Part shown: positions 1 to 10,425 of the stretch, one piece after another
Numbering within the stretch: position 1 is the first letter of the stretch
How the letters are laid out: each line of letters starts with the position of its first letter
Source: Ypsolopha sequella
Lineage: Eukaryota; Arthropoda; Insecta; Lepidoptera; Ypsolophidae
Assembly (NCBI GenBank): GCA_934047225.1
Contig: OW203984.1
Location: 9,991,201-10,055,200 of the forward strand
Reading direction: 5' to 3'
Length of the DNA: 64,000 nucleotides
Translations under genes and position numbers: made by a program
Notes under the pieces: generated by a model
The model's input: only the letters and a program-made list of their open reading frames with translations
Databases searched by the model: none
What the model was told of the DNA's origin: nothing

Positions 1-828
1 GTTACACGAAAACCACATCCTCGGTGTTATTAATAATTACTATTATTAAATATAAAATAAAGAATAAATAAATTGGTTACTGGGTGTACTTATCAACCCC
101 AAAACGGATTGGCAGTTTCCATGTTATGATCGATCTTATCAATGTTATGATCTACGTATCTACTTAAAAACTCTGCCTTTTCCGATCCCTGCTAATAATA
201 CACCGTCTGATGTTTTATATTTTGTAAAAACATGTAATATTCATTACACACAAAATATCAGAAATTCAAAACATTACTCTATACCCATAACATAACAAAT
301 TCAGTGAACGAAATAATAAGAAGATGCATTTATGTCACGTTCCATATCTCATTAAGCTTTCCTAGAACGCAATATTGTCTTAATTCCCTCCATAAAGGAT
401 TAAGTTTAATTAGAAAAAAAAAGTGTATAAGTAATGTATTAAGTAGGTATTTTTTTTTTTTCATTTTTTGTCTTTTATTTCATTCGTTTGTCAATCATCC
501 ACTCCATTTTTTGACATTTTAACATGTTATATTAATTTTAACTAATTCCACTGACGCTGACTTTACAAGTCGAAATATATCTAGAAATGATTATTATAAT
601 AATGTGTTTTTATAGAAATATATAGTTTAAACTAAATAAAAAACAAATAAGTTTTCTTTAATATTTAGTTTAATAAGGTTTTACGAAACACGAGAATATT
701 GCTACGATAAAACTTATATATTTCTGTATAGCTTTTTAGCCCCGTTTATCCAATCTCTGCTCTAAATAAAGAGATACACTTGCTCCTGTACCTCAGTTTT
801 CACTTTTTGGGAGCCATATGCTTTAACT
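1..828. other. AT-rich intergenic DNA, no gene seen
   Basis: No open frame with protein-like composition, no tRNA-like fold and no recognised repeat was found. The short frame at 304-522 is an AT-rich run ending in a poly-T tract and looks like chance. Confidence 0.5.
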
Positions 829-1257
829 TTTTTTATTACCCGTCCAGCACAATAAGTCTAATTAAGTCTTATTTGCTTTTCCTAGAGGCGATTATATGTT
901 GGCTCTTTGGTCTCTTGTTCTTGGACGCGTAATACTAGTGATCACGCAGCGAAACAACAAATTGTTATGTTTTTAGCTAATATTGAAATATTTTGTAGGG
1001 AAAAAAATATTGGATTTAGGTAACATCCCTTCATATTTCTATAGTCTAATATATTTAAAAAAATCAAGTTGATCTTTTAGCCGCGTTTTTATACATATAC
1101 TATAAATCTTAAAACATTGTTTATAGGTGGAATCCTTGGATAAAAGATCGATAAATCAAATATATTTTCTTCAATATGAGGAGAGGCCTAGTTTCTTCCA
1201 ATGAACCCTTGAAAACCTGGTCTTGTTGATGTTCTAGCGTCAGGTGTCCCGTTAAAC
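829..1257 (+). repeat. ~425-bp interspersed repeat, copy A (inverted copy at 60546-60970)
   Basis: This stretch reads as a diverged reverse complement of 60546-60970. Shared landmarks are TTATTACCCGTCCAGCAC, GGCGATTATATGTTGGCTC, a run around GGGAAAAAAATATTGG and the end CAGGTGTCCCGTTAAA. The two copies sit near opposite ends of the window in opposite orientation. The family was not recognised; no coding capacity is seen. The right end is interrupted by the hAT-type element at 1258. Confidence 0.75.
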
Positions 1258-1582
1258 CAGGGATCCTCAAAGTGCGGTTGATGGGGTCTCAAAGTTGATC
1301 GTAGGGGGTTCATGACAAGATTTACGTTATGGCGGCTGACTCTAGCTCGCGCGGGCAATACGAATTAAGATTAAAATTGAACAAAATTGCTCCTAAAATC
1401 GACTCAATTTGCGACAAAAAACAAGCTCACCTATCAAATTAACTAATTAACAACATTACTTTGTAACTGTATTATCTTGTATATATAGAATCCTTCTATT
1501 CCGAGTTTTTTTTTTAAAGGGGTTGGCAGTCGACTTGAAAATTTAATAGGGGTACGTGGGGCTATAAGTATGAGAAACCCTG
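1258..1582. mobile_element. Non-autonomous hAT-type element (325 bp)
   Basis: The ends are imperfect inverted repeats: left CAGGGATCCTCAAAG, right (reverse complement) CAGGGTTTCTCATAC. They are flanked by near-identical 8-bp direct repeats CGTTAAAC (1250-1257) and CTTTAAAC (1583-1590), 7 of 8 matching. CAGGG termini with 8-bp target duplications are typical of the hAT superfamily. The interior has no transposase frame. It was inserted at the edge of the 829-1257 repeat. Confidence 0.75.
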
Positions 1583-1649
1583 CTTTAAACTAATTTTATA
1601 TTCGTGTTGGAAAATAAATGCTTCTTGTATTTTTAAGTTTTTACCTCTT

Positions 1650-2022
1650 ATCCCACTAATATTATAAATGTGAAAGTTTGGATGGATATATGGATGGATG
1701 GATGGATGTTTGTTACTCCTTCACGCAGAACTGATTGGGCTGAAATTTTGCACAAATGTAGTTCTAGACTTGAAATAGGACATAGGTTACTTTTTATCCC
1801 ATAAACCAGTTTCCATGGGATGGCAATGGGGTGTCAAGTTCCCACAGAAAAGTGATAAAATGTTACTCCTTCACGCCGTATCTACTAAACTGATTGGGCT
1901 GAAACTTTGCACAAATGTAGTTCTAAACCTGGAATAGGACATAGGCTACTTTAACAGATTCGATTATCTTCACAAAAACTAAAACAACGCTGGCGAAGCC
2001 GCGTGCAAAAGCTGGTAGCTTA
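1650..2022 (+). repeat. Lepidopteran interspersed repeat (TTCACGC family)
   Basis: It contains ATTATAAATGTGAAAGTTTGG, a GGAT microsatellite at 1678-1708, two diverged copies of a module (GTTACTCCTTCACG ... CACAAATGTAGTTCTA) and the tail GGCGAAGCCGCGTGCAAAAG. The same modules occur in reverse at 53258-53643, and a tail fragment at 51283-51315. It is probably derived from a LINE/SINE 3' region; the exact family is not certain. No protein is encoded. Confidence 0.65.
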
Positions 2023-2493
2023 TATGTTGATCAGGGACAATATACGATGATAATGAAGATAACTGAATCCAAATCCATTTAATGGTTCTCGAGTTAAAAC
2101 GGACATACTGCAGACAGACAAAAATCCAAAAAGTGGTAATTTTGGCTTCGGTACAATTCTAATAACTCGCTTCATTTAAAATTTGGAAAAAATATATTTA
2201 ATATACAGACACGAATTTTTATTACTTTATTAAAAGTATAGATAGATTAGTAAACCCAGATGAGGAGATGTAATTAAAAAACTGTTTCGAGGTGATCATT
2301 ACCTTATACCTTATAGGTACCTTACATTGTTTTGAAGGATCAGGAATATATATTCTGCTTTTCTTCAAAAAAAAATTATATTGTTACAGATTGATAAGAA
2401 CCAGATCGGTTAAGGCCTGTTATATCATATATCATTTTTTGCTAAACTTGTCAATAACAGAACAATATCTAACAATACTTTAAAAAGATAACG

Positions 2494-2585
2494 TCATAAC
2501 ATAAATCCCTGAGGGGGTGCCAGAGGCATTCAGTGTGAACTGTGAAATGTTACATTCCACACTTGGTACACCCGCTTTTACCCGA
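2494..2585 (-). repeat. Short interspersed repeat (GTGAAACGCGGGTG family)
   Basis: The reverse complement resembles 10155-10215, 25441-25545 and 48866-48950 (the last also inverted). All share a block with 'CACTCGGGAA' or its complement and a 'CCCC(A/T)CGGGG' segment. No function is visible. Confidence 0.5.
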
Positions 2586-2959
2586 CGATTACTACTAGCA
2601 ATAGTTTTAAAACGCTTTTTATATGGGAGACTTAACTGGCCAGTTTAATTTTTGCATAATGTAGGCAGTGTGCAGTACATTTGTTCCCTTGCAATGTAGC
2701 TAGATAAATAGGATTTGCCTGAATCTTTGTTTGATTTTCAAATTTCTGCCCTTGGCGGAAAAAAAACACTTTCAATCCAATCTTTACGAATAAGCGATCT
2801 TAACGAGAGAGATCTTTATTTTTTTTTTGGTATTAATTCTACAAAAGATAACAATATGGATTTTAAAATGTTTTTCTTCTAAAATTTTATTTTCATTCTC
2901 ATTTAACTACCATTTTTCAGGACAACGATCGTCTTAAGTGTTTGCAAAACAAGCTTATA
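2586..2959. other. Intergenic DNA, no gene seen
   Basis: AT-rich, with short poly-A and poly-T runs. Nothing recognised on either strand. Confidence 0.4.
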
Positions 2960-3080
2960 GTAGTTTATGCTACTAGGGCGAAAAGGAATAAATTACGAGG
3001 ACGTTTTAAAACACGAGCGTAGCGAGTGTTTTAAACGTAACCGAGTAATTTATTGCTTTTACGCCCGTGTATCATACTAC
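2960..3080. repeat. Near-palindromic foldback (121 bp)
   Basis: The two halves are reverse complements with few mismatches. The left half runs from GTAGTTTATG through GAATAAATTAC and GTTTTAAAACACGAGCG; the right half mirrors it to CATACTAC. There is almost no loop, so the strand could form a ~55-bp hairpin. It looks like a small foldback transposable element; no family was identified. Confidence 0.7.
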
Positions 3081-3160
3081 GTTTTTCAATGCATAGTGTG
3101 AGGAAATGAAAATAAATATAATCTTGTGAACTTTAAATTATAATTGGCTCAAAAGGACTG

Positions 3161-3350
3161 TATCCAGAGCCGTTAAACAGTGGAAAAAAAGTATAACATC
3201 TATGGTACACAAGAAAGGCTGCAGGTTAGCCAACCATTGTAAATATATTAAAAAAAATAATAATAATAAAGCCCTAGGGCAAAATAATCGACTTTTTGTT
3301 CGGTTTTGATGCATAAAAAGTGGGCCTTTACGAGCACATGCATTGAAAAA
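3161..3350 (+). repeat. ~190-bp direct repeat, copy A
   Basis: Closely matches 6388-6576 in the same orientation. Shared blocks are CCAGAGCCGTTAAACAGTGG, GGCTGCAGGTTAGCCAACC, (AAT)n and CGGTTTTGATGCATAAAAAG. The minus-strand open frame across it (3138-3386) is interrupted in the second copy's surroundings and is not supported as a gene. Confidence 0.75.
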
Positions 3351-4428
3351 ACATTTATAACTTTTACGAACGGTACCGAAGTACATAATGATTTATTGCT
3401 GGCTATGCATTATTGGATATCATTAGCAAAGAGTTGCTCATAATGTATTACACGATTTAATGGACTAGTTGTGATGACAAAAGATGATAGTCGTTTCATA
3501 CATGTATAGACACAATAGAAAAAATACTACACAAATATCATGAGCTTTTTTGCTCATTTATATTCCCCTACTACTGTACTTAAAGTGAGCATCTCTGTTT
3601 GCAAGTAATGCGTACATATAAAATATTTGACCCGGTTTTATTTTATTGTGTATTGAACCTGCTGAAACTGATTAATTCTGGCCATAACGAAACCAGTCTA
3701 AATTAAAAATGTAAAATTGTCATCGATTGTCATCTATGCCTGATAAAATTGTGAAACGCATTTTTGCTTATCTTTGCAGAATATTTCTGTTTTATTTGTT
3801 AATTAAGGTTGTGGCACAAGCCCCCTATAGATTTGTTTAAATAATATTTTTACTAAGCTGAGCGTTGTGGTATGTGATCCGTATTTTAGTTACTCGGACA
3901 CTATTTTAAAATCAGTTGGTGACATGCTCTTGCATATCCATATTAATATCAACATTCAGTTCGAAATTCAAAAATCACACTACCTAATTCCGAGCTCCGC
4001 TCATGACCGACGTAACTTTTTGCTAACAAAACTTACGAGTAGGTGTTACCTATGTAGGCTCCGCCTTGTCCGTCGTTACTGAAAACTGGCTGGCGTTGAG
4101 GCTGGAAACGTACTGGATTTGAACATAAGCTTACGTCACGTAGGTGACAAAACTTGGACCTACCACGAGTAGAGTTATAAATATGAAACTTTCTTTGACT
4201 AGAATTTTCTGGTAAGATAACCAGCATTAAAGTCATTCCGATTCTAAGGTATTTAGTTACACAATTATATAAAAAAAAAAAAAAACAGTCACGAAATAAT
4301 GCTCTACGAATATTTTATACTCACTTATTCCATTTACGAAATAATTTGTTTTAATTCGGCTATGATTCGGCTAGTGAATTTTTCGAATCCTGAAAATATC
4401 AAGTTTTAAACTAAATACCTATGTATTA
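3351..4428. other. Intergenic DNA, no gene seen
   Basis: Two short overlapping frames (3867-4082 plus, 4033-4236 minus) have no recognisable domain. No strong splice-bounded exon was found. Confidence 0.4.
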
Positions 4429-4489
4429 GCAATATTCCGCTAATATAGTTAGCGGAATATTGCAAATTATTAATATATCCACAAATTTC
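4429..4489. repeat. Short foldback related to the 9375-9625 element
   Basis: GCAATATTCCGCTAA and its inverted copy TTAGCGGAATATTGC meet head to head with a tiny loop, followed by AAATTATTAATATATCC. Both halves and the right-hand tail match the outer part of the large hairpin at 9375-9625, so this is a short member of that family lacking its GC-rich core. Confidence 0.8.
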
Positions 4490-4879
4490 GATATACCTAG
4501 GTAACAGGATTTATCTCTTGTACGTATACCTGTCACTGTATTGTCCTGTAATTAAAATGACGTAACCACAGTAAATGAGGTGTGGTTAGAATGTTAATGT
4601 TAAATCTTGGCAATATTAACAAGTTAATTTCTGTAATTAATCCTTATCATTAACAACGTACCATTACAAACACCTGACATCGTCTACGGTAACTAATCAT
4701 GCAAAAGTGGGGTTGCGAACGTGCGTGGCATGTGTACTGTATGTATGTGGCCTTATTTGAACAAGGGCCGTGCGGTTTCCCTACGTCGCTCCACTCGAGT
4801 CTCGAGTGAGCAACGTTCCAGTGACACCGTCACTCACCCGTGTACAGAACCCGGGAGATACTGACTCCAGAGGAACCGC

Positions 4880-5700
4880 CAGGCCCTTGTAGAGTAAACT
4901 GTTACTGTTCAGTGTCAACTGCACGATATGTACCGCATGTGGTGGCGGCGTCCGGCGACGTTCGCAGCCCCTGGCACTCGGATTCGGAGACAGTCGCATG
5001 CGAAGCAGGAGGGGCGACGGTGGGGCAACATGAACGGGGCTCACTGAGAGGATGGTGCGGCGGCACGGAGAACGTGTAGTACTTGGCCGTTTGGTTGTGC
5101 GCGCGCAGTACGGAGCTGTGGGTGAGCGTCACCACCACGACGAGGACTGACGCCAGGGCGAGCGCGAAGAAGGACGCAGCGACGGCGGTCACCACCCTCC
5201 TCCGTCGCGCCTCCTTGCCAGCCTCCTCCGGCGGCAGCTCAGGCTCCGGCGGTGGCGGTGGTGGTGGCTCCGGAGACCTGCTGCGGACGCTGGCAGCGCG
5301 CTGGCCGGGCAGCTCTAGCGTGTGGCGGCGAGACCGGCGCGCGCGCTCGCATTCTGCCGCCGACGAGTGGTGCCGGCGCAGGCGGTGCGGCGCGCCCGGC
5401 GCCACGCGACATGACGCCGAGCGGAGCGTGCGCACCGGCACTATCAAGTCATCGCTGGACGCACGCGGGACCCGGCCCGAGTGCACCGATCGGAACGAGT
5501 GGTCTCTCGAGGAGCCGCTCGGGTACGCGAGATCGACGGAAGCGCGGGAAGAGTGACGCGAGAAGCGGTCGCGATCTCGATGGTCTACTCGCACCGACAT
5601 GGCGCGGGCGGAGCGCGCGGCTGCGGCCGCCCGAATGACGCGCCGCCCGCCCGCGCGCCGTGCCCGAAGACTCCGCGCAATAATACACCCATGTTTACAC
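4880..5700. promoter_or_regulatory. CpG-rich island around a first coding exon
   Basis: This ~800-bp block is strikingly GC- and CpG-rich against AT-rich surroundings. It contains the minus-strand exon at 4902-5600. A second short GC-rich patch lies at 6120-6195. Such islands in insect DNA usually mark coding first exons or 5' UTRs; the transcription start for the minus-strand gene is expected between 5610 and about 6240. No TATA box was clearly placed. Confidence 0.5.
4902..5600 (-). CDS. Probable first coding exon of a single-pass membrane protein, function unknown
   Basis: A 232-codon open frame starts at an ATG at 5600 in a favourable context (GCGCC before ATG). The N-terminal ~130 residues are Arg/Ser-rich and look cytosolic and disordered, with a run of seven prolines at 112-118. 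Residues ~136-160 form a strong hydrophobic segment preceded by a run of four arginines (basic side inside), so a type II single-pass protein is likely. An N-glycosylation motif (NQT) follows at 169. A good splice donor (CTCA then GTGAGC, exon end 5045) would keep residues 1-185 and splice on; a second donor (CGG then GTGAGT, exon end 4838) lies past the frame's stop. The coding part is therefore probably 5045-5600, with downstream exons further left or outside the window. I do not recognise the family. It could also be a chance frame in a CpG island, but the ordered membrane topology argues for a real gene. Confidence 0.6.
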   Translation of the reverse strand: MSVRVDHRDRDRFSRHSSRASVDLAYPSGSSRDHSFRSVHSGRVPRASSDDLIVPVRTLRSASCRVAPGAPHRLRRHHSSAAECERARRSRRHTLELPGQRAASVRSRSPEPPPPPPPEPELPPEEAGKEARRRRVVTAVAASFFALALASVLVVVVTLTHSSVLRAHNQTAKYYTFSVPPHHPLSEPRSCCPTVAPPASHATVSESECQGLRTSPDAATTCGTYRAVDTEQ

Positions 5701-6387
5701 TCGCCTCCGATCGTACAAAGAACGCTCTTGCAAATATTTCACGTCGTCGGAAGTAACGTTTAGTAAGTCGCTACCGAATCGCCCAGCCGCGCCGTTTCCA
5801 TATTTACACGATTAAGGTATTCCGACGCCCTTACTAACGACTAACTTTGTGTAAATGTTTACCCTGCTTCCAGCATTGCCCAAATTTAGCTTAGATGGGA
5901 AAACGTGTTCGAACTAACACTGTCTGACTGAACTTGTCTAGTGAGTTGATTGAGTTGTTCGCATGGATTGGCATTTAAAACTTGTTTATGTACCTACTAA
6001 CAACGCGCGCAAAGATCGAATAGAGTGTTTATAGAGTTTCAGCGCTAAATAGGGCGAGAGGCGGCCTTTGTTAGAGTCGGTGTTGTCAAGCTGAATTGTC
6101 TCGGAGGCTCGGAAACGAAACAGATAGTAGAGAAGTTGTCGTGAGGCGCCGCGCGGTGAGCGGTGCGGCGGGCGGCGGCGGCGGTGGCCACATCGGCACC
6201 ATTCAATACAAACAACACAACCCGACACTTAACTTACTAGGTAGGTATGGTGAGAGAACTAAACTCGACGAGTGAATAGGTGAGACAGCGGTGACTGCAG
6301 ATTCCGCCGATAAAATCGAGAAATCGTATATTTATTAAGTTGTTTATAAATGCTTGTCTAAGATAAGCAACTGTAAGAATAGTAGTT
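5701..6387. other. 5' flank of the membrane-protein gene
   Basis: Lies upstream of the minus-strand exon. It holds a short GC-rich patch at 6120-6195 that could be 5' UTR. The minus-strand frame 5986-6228 crosses it but has no recognisable domain and is more likely untranslated sequence. Confidence 0.35.
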
Positions 6388-6576
6388 TATCCAGAGCCGT
6401 TAAACAGTGGAAAAAAAAAGTATAACATTTATGGTACACAGGAAAGGCTGCAGGTTAGCCAACCATTGTGAATAAATAAAAAAAAATAATAATAATAAAG
6501 CTCTAGGAAAAATAATAGACTTTCTGTTCGGTTTTGATGCATAAAAAGTGGGCCTTTACGAGCACTTGCATTAAAA
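6388..6576 (+). repeat. ~190-bp direct repeat, copy B
   Basis: Same unit and orientation as 3161-3350, with scattered substitutions and a few indels. Confidence 0.75.
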
Positions 6577-6788
6577 AGTAAATTATAAGCGATTCACTTT
6601 TTATTACTAAACCTGAAGTAAAGTGACTTTAATTTATGAAGTCAAATTCACTTGAAGAGTAGGATAAGTGACCAATAAATTAATTTATGAAATTCAAAAC
6701 AAGAAATTGGCTTTTGACTGCTGACCATAAACATAGGATCCATTAGAGGGGTGTAGGATTCTCCTGGGATGGGAGTGTAGGCAAAATC

Positions 6789-6955
6789 AAAAACTGGCCA
6801 AGTGGAAGTTGGACTCGTCACAAAAGGTTCCGTACCACAACACAATACACCCGTATGGAACCTTAAAAACATGGTAAATAATTCCACTTGCAGTTATACA
6901 ATGGACCAACTTAACTTGATACTTACGATCTAAAAAACTCTATGTACCTAAACGG
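6789..6955 (+). repeat. SINE-like GGCCAAGTGCGAG family, short subfamily
   Basis: Begins AAACTGGCCAAGTGGAAG, then GGTTCCGTACC, GGAACCTTAAAAACA, then a distinctive tail (TAATTCCACTTGCAG ... CTTACGATCTA ... CTCTATGTA). The same internally shortened form recurs at 15471-15628 (plus) and 39128-39295 (minus), so it is a propagated subfamily and not a random deletion. Confidence 0.7.
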
Positions 6956-7039
6956 TCTAATTAGGTTGGTCTTTGATAACTTCCTAAATAATTAGATATT
7001 TGTAATTTTTCCTATATGTGTGCTATAAGACCTGCCTGT

Positions 7040-7280
7040 AAACGAAATTTCACGTTTCCAAGTCAACTGGAAGTGCCCTATAGGTTTTTTATTCCCTTGC
7101 GAGTGTCAAAAATTTGTATGAAATTGATTAATAAAAATGCAATTCCTTTTTTTGCATTCAGTTAGAAGCCTGTTTTTTTTTTTACAGCACCATGGCGCCG
7201 CGCCGTAGAGTTTTTTAGGATACCTCCTTGATATCCTTGATTTCAACTTGATATCTCGGGTATACGGAACCCTAAAACTG
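7040..7280 (+). repeat. Interspersed repeat related to 57722-57983
   Basis: Shares GGAAGT(G/A)CCCTA, TTTGTATGAAATTGATTA, CAGCACCATGG, TTTCAACTTGATATCTC and a terminal ACGGAACC(C/G)TAAAA with 57722-57983. The end resembles the SINE-like family. Non-coding. Confidence 0.65.
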
Positions 7281-7686
7281 AAACTGGAATTGAATACGAT
7301 CCCACACTTAGTTGTTTTAACTAGTGGAATTAAGAGTTGTAAATATAATTCGATTAAATCCCTATCGATATTTTATTCATAAGCAGGCGTCTGCTACATT
7401 CCAACACATCATTATCATCTTGTAACACATTCAAAGTACATGTTCAAAGTATAAACAACTCCAGATATTTGGTGTTTGATAAATATTACTCTAAGAACAA
7501 TAAATCAATCATTACTTACAAACATTATTAAGAGCGAAAAAAAAAAACCTTACATACAAGTGACTGCTACAGTGTCAACAAGAAAATAAGTAATTGTCTC
7601 ATTTGCAATTACTCTCAAAGAAACTATTAAGAAAATCCGCAAATTATACTTGAAAATACGTTTTATTTGACATCAAACACGATTAT
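7281..7686. other. Intergenic DNA, no gene seen
   Basis: AT-rich, no recognised feature. Confidence 0.4.
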
Positions 7687-7855
7687 AGAATTAAATGAGA
7701 CTTGAGGATAATTCATGATTTATATAAAAATAAAAACGGCTCACCTCAATACGTGTTATGATCGGGAAAGCCGACCAGTTTCAGCAGATTTAGACTGCCT
7801 TCATCTGGGCGAGTAAAGACGTTTACGCGACGACGTTACGCCTCACACTGCGGCC
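7687..7855 (-). mobile_element. Conserved ~165-bp SINE/MITE-like element, copy A
   Basis: An AT-rich arm (AGAATTAAATGAGACTTGAG ... TTTATATAAA) is followed by a conserved core (CGGCTCACCTCAATACG ... GACGTTTACGCGACGACG). The core matches 46125-46291 and 59998-60165 but is inverted relative to the arm when compared with those copies. See findings. Confidence 0.7.
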
Positions 7856-8514
7856 TGCAGCTTGCAGGGCTCGGGATGACATCGATGCAGATGGTATTGG
7901 TGGTCGGACCGGTAGGGCGTCCGCACAATTAGTTACTTCCGGGCTTGCGTTATTAATTACCGCAGTGACACCAAACAACGATAAACACGCGGAACTTATA
8001 GTATCTACGTCACTTTAAAATCAAACACGATTTTTTAAACATTTACAAAATGAAAAATTCCAATCAGATATTTTCAAAAAGAAAAAAAAGACAGACAGAC
8101 TGGAGGAAATTCAGGATAGTGAATCCTTGAAGGGTTTCCATTTTTTGACAGAATCCTAAAAAAGTAAAGATACATTTGGATGACCGCTTAATAAACAAAG
8201 TTCTGTAGCGTGATGAATTGCAGATTCTAGTAATCAGTATATTACTAAGGCCGCAGTTGAAAGCGTACAAACTTTTCCAATTTATCCAACCACAAATTCG
8301 TTAACAAATGTTTTATTTTGGAACAGTTTTTGCCCGAAAATAGGAAATGGTTAAACTCAAAAGTTGTTTATTTTACAGTTACTCATAACCTTAAAAACTG
8401 CTAAAATATATGCGCCTGATAAACAATTCGGAACCTCTGAGTACGGAACGCTAACTTTTATTATTTATTGTTGTATATAGAATCTGACCAAACAAAAAAT
8501 TAAACAAACACCGT
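7856..8514. other. Intergenic DNA, no gene seen
   Basis: A moderately GC-rich patch (7850-7960) follows the conserved element; the rest is AT-rich. No supported coding exon. Confidence 0.35.
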
Positions 8515-8700
8515 GATAAAATGCTAATCTTTTGAGAGTTTTTGTATGGGAACTCCCTTGGCTTCCATATTTTTTTTTTGTAATATAGAGGCCTATAACG
8601 GCTGCAGCCCTGTGAGCCCTGTGACAGACAGACGGACAGATAGCGGAGACTTAGTAATAAGGCCTCGATTGGCACACCCTTCGGTTGCGGAACCCTCATT
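8515..8700 (+). repeat. SINE-like GGCCAAGTGCGAG family, 3' part
   Basis: Contains CAGACAGACGGACAGATAGC, GGAGACTTAGTAATAAGGCC and ends TTGCGGAACCCT, the characteristic 3' half seen intact at 61567-61858. Confidence 0.65.
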
Positions 8701-9362
8701 ATGATTTGAGAATTTGATTCCAAAAATTCTGAACTCAAGAGGAAAATTTCAAGATAAACACGGTCTGGTATTATCTACGCTATATAATTAAGCTTCTTCT
8801 CCGTGCTACAAAATACAGCAACGTGGGATTTTTACTGCTCTTATATTAGCTTCAGTTAAATAAACAACATGCTTCCGGAGCACCAGAGTGGAATTTTATT
8901 AGTTTGTTTAAAGATTTGCTGTTTACAAAGATAAAATAAAGATAAAGATAAGATATAAGTCAAAAAGATGTAAAAATTACAGTTAAGGGGCTCCACAATG
9001 CCAAACATCAGTTTTGCATTGGATTCAGTTCCGTCAATGTTAATGGTAAAAATTTGAAAAAAATATGGCGTGTTTTTTGACTCAATTTATAAGTAAACAT
9101 ACTTTCAACCTTCTTTTAATTATAATACTTTAAAAAGAGCATGAATTTCACAAAAAAAGCGATTCAGTTTCCATATTTCAAAACCGATTGAAAAGAGACC
9201 AACACACGCAGATACTTACTAGAAAAAAACATCTTTGTTATACAAAGAAATTATAGTTAATGTCCTAATGTAGCCGCGATTACAAAAGAGGCGCAGTGAT
9301 GAGATGCAGATGACGACACAAGTATTTCCTTCTATCCGCAAAAAAAAATTATCGCGGTAGAC
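8701..9362. other. Intergenic DNA, no gene seen
   Basis: No recognised feature; A- and T-rich runs only. Confidence 0.4.
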
Positions 9363-9374
9363 CCGACTATATAT

Positions 9375-9625
9375 AAAATTTATTGAAAAAGGCGTTACTT
9401 TGCGGAAGTCCATCATGAATTTGTGGATATGTTAATAATTTGCAATATTCCGCTAAACACTCTTACCATGCTATTCAAAATGCAGACTCAAGCACCGCCC
9501 GCCCTCCCGCATGTGCATGTGCATGTTTTATGCGGGAGGGCGGGCGGTGCTTGACTCTGCATTTTGAATAGCATGGTAAGAGTGTTTAGCGGAATATTGC
9601 AAATTATTAATATATCCACAAATTT
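9375..9625. mobile_element. Large hairpin element with GC-rich stem (251 bp)
   Basis: Two arms of ~95 bp (about 9417-9510 and 9531-9625) are almost perfect reverse complements. They run from AATTTGTGGATAT through TTTGCAATATTCCGCTAA, ACACTCTTACCATG and a GC-rich inner stem (GCACCGCCCGCCCTCCCGCA), around a short ATGTGC-repeat loop. Twelve-base direct repeats CCGACTATATAT flank it exactly (9363-9374 and 9626-9637), suggesting a target duplication. It has no coding capacity and would form an extremely stable hairpin as RNA or single-stranded DNA. Confidence 0.85.
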
Positions 9626-9637
9626 CCGACTATATAT

Positions 9638-10154
9638 TATAAACGTAAGCTCTCCTAATAAAATAAGTACATACTCGTATTTAGATTCCAAATGTTTAAA
9701 TTAGAATAAAAGATATTTTCAAAACTTTCCATGAAAGAAACGGAAAACAGAACCCAAGTCTCAAGTTCTAGCGGGTGATGTATGTAGATAGGACAGATAG
9801 CACTAGTTCGCGATTGAAAGCCGCTGACATGCGCTTACAAAGCCCACTTCACAATGAAGACACATCTGATAGAACTGACGTGAAGGACGTGACACATCTA
9901 TTTCCAGTAGTTATTCCTTGGGAAAGTGAAAAGGCACCGAAAAAATACAAATTACTGAGTCTTTGTGAAGGTTTTTGTAATGGTTGTGTCAAAAGATAAC
10001 GGGGAGGTCTTTGCGTTATACAACTTTTGTGAGTTTCTTCAGCTTATATTTTCAAGGGTTTCGTTACCTAAAATATTTTAAAAACGAAATGTTTTGGTAA
10101 TTTTTGTCTGTGTTTGTTTTGTATTTGATTACTGAATACTTACCACTTGCTGAA
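9638..10154. other. Intergenic DNA with one weak open frame
   Basis: A 74-codon plus-strand frame at 9775-9999 has unbiased, protein-like composition (RTDSTSSRLKAADMRLQS...). There is no recognised domain and no clear acceptor/donor pair. It could be an exon or chance. Confidence 0.2.
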
Positions 10155-10425
10155 ACATCGTCGGTGAAACGCGGGTGCACCGAGTATAGACTAAGTTCAC
10201 ACTCGGGAAAACCCGGTTCTTACGTCCCAACGTGATGAGTGGTGAACCCTATCGCCGTACTTCGGGCACAAATACATGCTTTTTAGGGCATGCAGGTTTC
10301 CTTACGATGTTTTCCCTCACCGTTCAGCAAGTGGTAAGTAAGAACAAATACTATGCACCATATAAATTCCGAAAAACTCATCAATGTATGACCGACCGGA
10401 GATCAAACCTGGATCTCAAGATCAA
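10155..10425 (+). repeat. Composite interspersed repeat (GTGAAACGCGGGTG + GGGCATGCAGGTTTCC)
   Basis: The first part matches 25441-25545. The second part (TTACGTCCCAACGTGATG, GGGCATGCAGGTTTCCTTAC, GACCGGNGATC) matches 49343-49560. The frame at 10232-10561 across it is a repeat-derived pseudo-frame also seen, broken differently, at 49354-49590. Confidence 0.65.

Noticed and set aside
4840..5756. Several plus-strand and minus-strand frames of 80-157 codons overlapping 4902-5600
   Set aside because: GC-rich sequence lacks stop codons by chance; only the minus frame from 5600 has an ordered domain layout and a sensible start.
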